Shown: piece after piece, positions 9,657-13,369 of the stretch | How the letters are laid out: every line of letters begins with the position of its first letter | How positions within the stretch are numbered: the stretch's first letter is position 1 | DNA from: Flammula alnicola | Taxonomy: Eukaryota; Basidiomycota; Agaricomycetes; Agaricales; Strophariaceae | Length of the DNA: 13,369 nt | Direction: 5' to 3' | Assembly (NCBI GenBank): GCA_015499995.1 | Contig: JADNRV010000780.1 | Coordinates: 1 to 13,369, forward strand | The notes under the pieces: generated by a model | What the model saw: the letters and a program-made list of their open reading frames with translations, nothing else | What the model was told of the DNA's origin: nothing | Databases searched by the model: none | Program-made: the position numbers and the translations under genes

Positions 9657-10930
9657 GCATTCAAGTTCCCCATAATTCTGATTTGCCCGTGTCTGACTTT
9701 GACAGCCTGAGTGTGGGGATGATCACTATGTTTCATTGTTTAACTTGACGCATTGATGTATGACGAGCTAACTCCGTTCCAGCGCTCACGGTGGAAAATG
9801 AAGGCAGGTTATAACACACCTTGGTTCGAGAGTAATGACGGTCTCTGTTCGGTCTCTGGGAGTCGAATGTGTGGATCCTGGCCAAGTCCAGGTGCCTGAC
9901 GTCGTGGCCACAACTGGAAAACTTGAAGTTGTTATGCAAACCCAACTAAACCTAACATCCGCATATATAAGGACCCACCGCTCAGTCATTCTGAATCAGG
10001 AGACCAGGCTTAAGCTTTAACGATGATCAATGATTGGATGCACCCGCGCGCCATCGCGATTCGCTATCTGTTCGACTGAGGTGCGTTGTTCCGATAATCC
10101 TGAAGCTGAGCTAACCTCATCTTGGGACAACATTATCTCACTGGTAAAGGCCATCATGATGTCTTAAAGACCATGTGGGAGGCGATGAAGAGGCGATGAC
10201 GTTCCCGCAGAAGAATCAAATCGTCCAAAAATTAAGTCTGTGGTGCTCAGGAGCGGCCGATGTGTTGCGATGCTCGAGTCGCCCGCAAAGGTCTTGACTC
10301 CGGGAAAAGCCAAAAGGCTATATGTACCATATTTTAAGTGCCGAGATCAGTTCGTGATATAATTGTGCATGCATTATCTCCTAGATCGTCGATCGGCCCA
10401 GTGAGGGGTTGCGGATCGCCGCCATCGACTGATTCTGGTCTGGTTTTGTCTGGTTTTGTATCCTCCAGAAACACCCGCAAAAAGTCCAATATATCGTCTC
10501 GGCATCAATTTCGTATGCCACATTATCCTGGAGATTCGAAATTATTCACAACGACTCCGAGATATTTGGACTTGCAGATCAGTCGTGGGTTGCCGGGCTC
10601 CAAGACTCTCCAAAGGCGTCAAACTTCGCAGACATTGGACGACCCACACGCAAGCGTCAGGCAATTACCGCGCGTTACCATGATTAGCGATTGAGACGTC
10701 AGCTGAACCCCCTGTGTAAAGTACAAACCGGAAGGCTAACGGACCACAGGCCTGCATCTCCAACGTGCGGCCCCGTAGGTCTATATGCCAAATTGCCACA
10801 GAATTCCTGCCGCCACCATTCCACCTTGATGGAGAATATTAACTTATAGGAAGCCATTACAACCACGAGGACGACTGAATGGGAGTTATTTCTTTCGACT
10901 TAAAAGGTCAACGAACGTTTAAACCATTTG
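9657..10930. other. Long stretch without a convincing gene
   Basis: Holds a TATA-like site at 9964 followed by a start codon, donor and branch-like signals but no lasting frame. An open stretch at about 10440-10690 plus (third frame includes EIIHNDSEIFGLADQSWVAG) has no start codon or recognised domain. Two copies of CTGGTTTTGT lie at about 10439-10459. Nothing here can be assigned a function. Confidence 0.45.
9964..9970 (+). promoter_or_regulatory. TATA-like box
   Basis: TATATAA followed about 60 bases later by ATGs at 10023 and 10030. The second reads 17 codons to a strong GAG/GTGCGT donor at 10081, with a CTAAC branch-like site near 10112, but no acceptor gives a continuing frame. It may be a promoter of a non-coding or decayed gene. 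Confidence 0.25.
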
Positions 10931-10934
10931 GATA

Positions 10935-10943
10935 CATATATTT
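10935..10943 (+). promoter_or_regulatory. TATA-like site ahead of a small ORF
   Basis: CATATATTT lies about 70 bases upstream of ATG 11012, a usual spacing for a fungal core promoter. The value depends on whether the 92-codon frame downstream is real. Confidence 0.2.
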
Positions 10944-11011
10944 CAAAGCACCTCACTACACAGGCAGAACGAGCCTCTCAGCATTACAATCAATAACTCC
11001 AATTAGGCTAT

Positions 11012-11290
11012 ATGCCAAGCCCTGATTGCCCTTTGTCCGATTCAGAAAGCATCCTTTCAGCGAATCTGCCTCAACGTGTATATGGACCAAGATTACATCT
11101 CTTTTCCGATGAGCATGGACGATGCCTGCCTCATTGCTGTCTTGCGGCAGTGCCTGAGTATCGAAATGTTCCTTTCCAAATCAATAAACTACGATCGTCT
11201 GCCTTACTAAGAACAGTTGGTGAAGAAATAGCAGACGATGCTGGGGCTGCCTCGACGTGTTTCCCAGCATTCGCACCTCGAGAGCACTAG
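11012..11290 (+). CDS. Small hypothetical ORF (92 codons), doubtful
   Basis: Begins MPSPDCPLSDSESILSANLP and runs to a stop at 11288-11290. A TATA-like site sits about 70 bases upstream. A neighbouring frame over 11020-11210 is equally protein-like (ASFQRICLNVYMDQDYISFP, LRQCLSIEMFLSKSINYDRL) but has no start, which suggests an unspliced or decayed gene rather than a simple 92-residue protein. No motif or family recognised. Confidence 0.22.
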   Translation: MPSPDCPLSDSESILSANLPQRVYGPRLHLFSDEHGRCLPHCCLAAVPEYRNVPFQINKLRSSALLRTVGEEIADDAGAASTCFPAFAPREH

Positions 11291-11305
11291 GGCAGACTGC
11301 CCTAG
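11287..11305. repeat. Perfect 9-bp inverted repeat with 1-nt centre
   Basis: CTAGGGCAG-A-CTGCCCTAG. The arms pair fully, with a one-base centre, so it is better read as a dyad (protein-binding) symmetry than a hairpin. It overlaps the stop of the doubtful small ORF and lies about 340 bases past the 3' end of the esterase gene. Confidence 0.5.
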
Positions 11306-11642
11306 CAGACGTGAAGAAGATACGTCGGGGTGGTTGGTAGGCGAGCCTGCGAGCGCGGACCAGCGTGGCCCGGCCACAGGAACAGCTCATTTCGTTTCAC
11401 GCTGGCTTTGTTTAAATTGTTACTGCGAAATTCCGCTCTGTGTTTTAACTCGTTGACAGGATGCGCGAAATCAAAAAATCGGTTTGGATACACGGGAATG
11501 GCGTGCCGCTCCAGACCAACTCCGAACAGAGTAAAACAGTGTAATTGCATATACGGAAGGAACTCGCGACCAACTTAAGTACTACATCGTTTTTCATGGG
11601 ACTTACATATCAGCAATGGGATGCGCAATCTAAATCTCGCAT

Positions 11643-13102
11643 TTAGGAAAGAGTTGGCACGGTCCAGTCAATCCAGTCCGAATCCACGAAACCGAGATTA
11701 TTGGCACCATCCGTCTTGATGAAAGTGGTGTTCGTATTCTGGCCCTTCAAGAACTTGTTGATGAACGCATCGAGGTCTGGCTGCTCAGAGGACGGGAAGG
11801 CGCAATGAGCATGGTTCCCAATCTGGGAGACACCCATGCTATCGGGGACACCTAGTGCCTGCCATATCTTGTTTGCAGTCTTCATGCACCCGAAGACCGA
11901 CTCGGGGCCCAACCAGTCGATTCCCGTGTTGTCGATGATGAGTAAAGCTCTTGGAGCTATCAGGCCAGCCAGCATGTGATGGTCGAAAGGAAGAACGGGG
12001 ACCTGGTTCGCGTATTGCGCAAAGGTCGTGGAGAACCAGACATTCTCGCCGACAATTTCGGAAGCGGTCTGTGTGTCGACGCCATTAGCGAGCATCTTGT
12101 CTGAAATGCGCCAGCAGCCTGCACCACCAGAACCCGACTCCTGCGGGATGGTGAGAGCGATACGTGACTCGAAGGCTCCGACGACCAGGGCACCCTTGCC
12201 GTTTCGAGAGCATCCAGTCACGGCGAGCTTGGTGAGATCGACCTTGACCGCTGGAGTTGTCTCGAGGACATCGATTATCCTGCTGACTCCCCAGGCCCAT
12301 GCGGTCATGGCGGACGCGGAGTGGCCGGAGCCGTAGAGTGTGTAGAATTTTCCTTGGCCGCGGCTAGTTGCGTCGTTTTGAGCAGCCATATCATCGTTGT
12401 TAAAGGTGAGAACTGCGACCCCTGAAGGTGTCGGGATGCTCATGCCACCAATAGCGATAATGGCTGGGAAGGGAGCAGTACCCGAAGATGGTAAGGACAC
12501 CGAAACCGTGAAAGAGATGGATTTCCCGGAATCGGAGACGTTGATGGTGAGGGTGTTCCCGGAAAAGGAACCAGTGACGCTCTGAGGTTTGGGTGGGAGG
12601 GTTCCCAGCTCGTAGCGCTGGAAAAGCTGGCTAATTTCGGCTTGACGGCAGGTCCACTGATCCTTCGTAGTAACAGCAGACCCGTCGGCGGCAAATTTGA
12701 ACGGGTTGGGAAGTTTAGAATTCGCCGTTAAGGTGAGAGTAGATGGGAGGGTTGGGCAAATTGCCGGTGTGGAGGTGCTAGAAGGTTGGCTGGTGGTCGG
12801 CGCAGCGGTAGTTGGTGTGATAATGGGCGTGGTAGTAGTTGGTGTAATAGTGGTAGTCGGCACAATCGTTGTCGGAGGAACACTGGAAGAAGGAAGACAT
12901 TGGGAATACCATGCGTTCGAGAAGGTACAGGTTGCACTAGAAACGCAAGTAGTTCCCCCAGTCCATCCTGTACCACCACCTGATATCATGGTGAGGCGAG
13001 CGCATGAGTTGTTATCTTCAACTCACATTGGGCCCACAATGGTTGCTGGGCGAGGGCAGGGAGGGCGAGGACAAGAGCCACGAGAGTGTGTTTGAGCGCC
13101 AT
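11643..13102 (-). CDS. Glucuronoyl esterase, CE15, with N-terminal CBM1
   Basis: Secreted 4-O-methyl-glucuronoyl methylesterase type enzyme that cleaves ester bonds between glucuronoxylan and lignin. Exons 13102-13027 and 12979-11643 give 470 residues. Order: signal peptide 1-18 ([18 protein letters not shown]), CBM1 about 19-53 ([13 protein letters not shown]...NAWYSQC, with the usual four Cys and aromatic binding residues), Ser/Thr/Pro linker about 54-98, CE15 catalytic domain about 99-470. The triad is visible: Ser283 in GCSRNGKGA, Glu306 in IPQESG, His417 in NHAHCAF. Cys spacing fits the three family disulfides (100-136, 282-418, 314-390). The Ser-to-Glu distance of 23 matches fungal homologues. 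The 47-bp intron interrupts the first CBM1 Cys codon; splicing restores QCGG exactly. Start chosen as the ATG directly before the signal peptide. The gene looks complete and functional. Confidence 0.95.
12980..13026 (-). other. 47-bp intron in the esterase gene
   Basis: GTGAGT donor and ATATCAG acceptor, phase 1. Joining the flanks turns CAA T / GT GGT GGT into Gln-Cys-Gly-Gly, the expected CBM1 start, which confirms the splice. An internal ATG at 12989 inside the intron would give a protein lacking the signal peptide and is not the true start. Confidence 0.93.
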
Positions 13103-13152
13103 CTCCGGTAGAGGTGAGTTATCTGAATTTGAAAGACCAACAGCCGTCCAGA

Positions 13153-13159
13153 TTTTATG
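13153..13159 (-). promoter_or_regulatory. TATA-like element of the esterase gene
   Basis: On the minus strand CATAAAA lies about 50-57 bases upstream of the start codon, a usual place for a core promoter with a short 5' leader. Confidence 0.4.
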
Positions 13160-13346
13160 TGGCAGACAGGACCCAGCGGAAAAATGAGCGCTAAAAACCA
13201 CCGGCCGCCGTAGCAATAGAAGACAATTCAGTCTTCGATACCAATACATATCGCATAATAAGGAGCTCCAAGTGAATGACTAGATTCTCCGCTTTTAAGG
13301 ATCAATGTCGTATTCATGCCTTCAAGCAGGAACGATGTACGACGGA

Positions 13347-13352
13347 GCGGGG
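13347..13352 (+). promoter_or_regulatory. Possible CreA/Mig1-type carbon repressor site
   Basis: GCGGGG fits the SYGGRG consensus of fungal carbon catabolite repressors, about 245 bases upstream of the esterase start. Such repression would suit a plant cell-wall esterase, but a six-base match occurs often by chance. Confidence 0.2.
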
Positions 13353-13369
13353 AAAAGAAGTGTGAAAAC

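Noticed and set aside
9820..9836. GGTTCGA resembling a tRNA B box
   Set aside because: No A box, anticodon arm or acceptor stem can be paired around it.
12697..13095. 132-codon plus-strand frame with Val/Gly repeats
   Set aside because: It is the antisense shadow of the Ser/Thr/Pro linker and CBM1 of the esterase; the repeat comes from the linker codons.
13100..13249. Longer esterase N-terminus from an upstream in-frame codon
   Set aside because: The signal peptide begins exactly at ATG 13102 and a TATA-like site lies about 50 bases upstream; the extension is untranslated leader and promoter.

Overview
The window looks like genomic DNA of a mushroom-forming basidiomycete (Agaricomycetes). 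Genes are cut by many very short introns (mostly 46-75 bp, GTRNGT donors, CTNAY branch sites), and the gene types fit: a DUF6533 membrane protein, an expanded-type F-box/leucine-rich-repeat protein, and a secreted plant cell-wall esterase with a fungal cellulose-binding module. No bacterial, viral, CRISPR, tRNA, rRNA or clear transposon signature was found. All gene models below were spliced by hand from the sequence and no database search was run.

Layout. (1) 1-707 (+): 3' part of an Hsp20-like gene, open at the window edge. (2) About 684-1364 (+): protein-like reading in several broken frames, probably a decayed gene. (3) 1890-3599 (-): a 289-residue DUF6533 multi-pass membrane protein in 15 exons, one only 10 nt long. 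(4) 4465-5750 (+): an intact seven-exon 3-ketodihydrosphingosine reductase (TSC10/KDSR type), the housekeeping gene of the window. (5) 6607-8986 (-): an F-box/LRR protein whose 3' end has two competing long reading frames. (6) 9041-9656 (-): a small unrecognised gene running into the F-box gene. (7) 9660-11600: a mostly non-coding stretch with two promoter-like sites, weak orphan reading frames and a perfect 9-bp inverted repeat. (8) 11643-13102 (-): a complete two-exon glucuronoyl esterase (CE15) with signal peptide, CBM1 module and Ser/Thr/Pro linker.

The genes do not form a pathway or cluster. The esterase (lignin-carbohydrate ester cleavage) implies a wood- or litter-degrading lifestyle; the reductase makes sphingolipid base in the ER; the F-box and DUF6533 genes belong to fast-evolving families common in these fungi. 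I see no convincing new multi-gene system. The best leads are the F-box frame conflict, the micro-exon gene, the broken coding relic near the left edge and the unrecognised gene upstream of the F-box gene.
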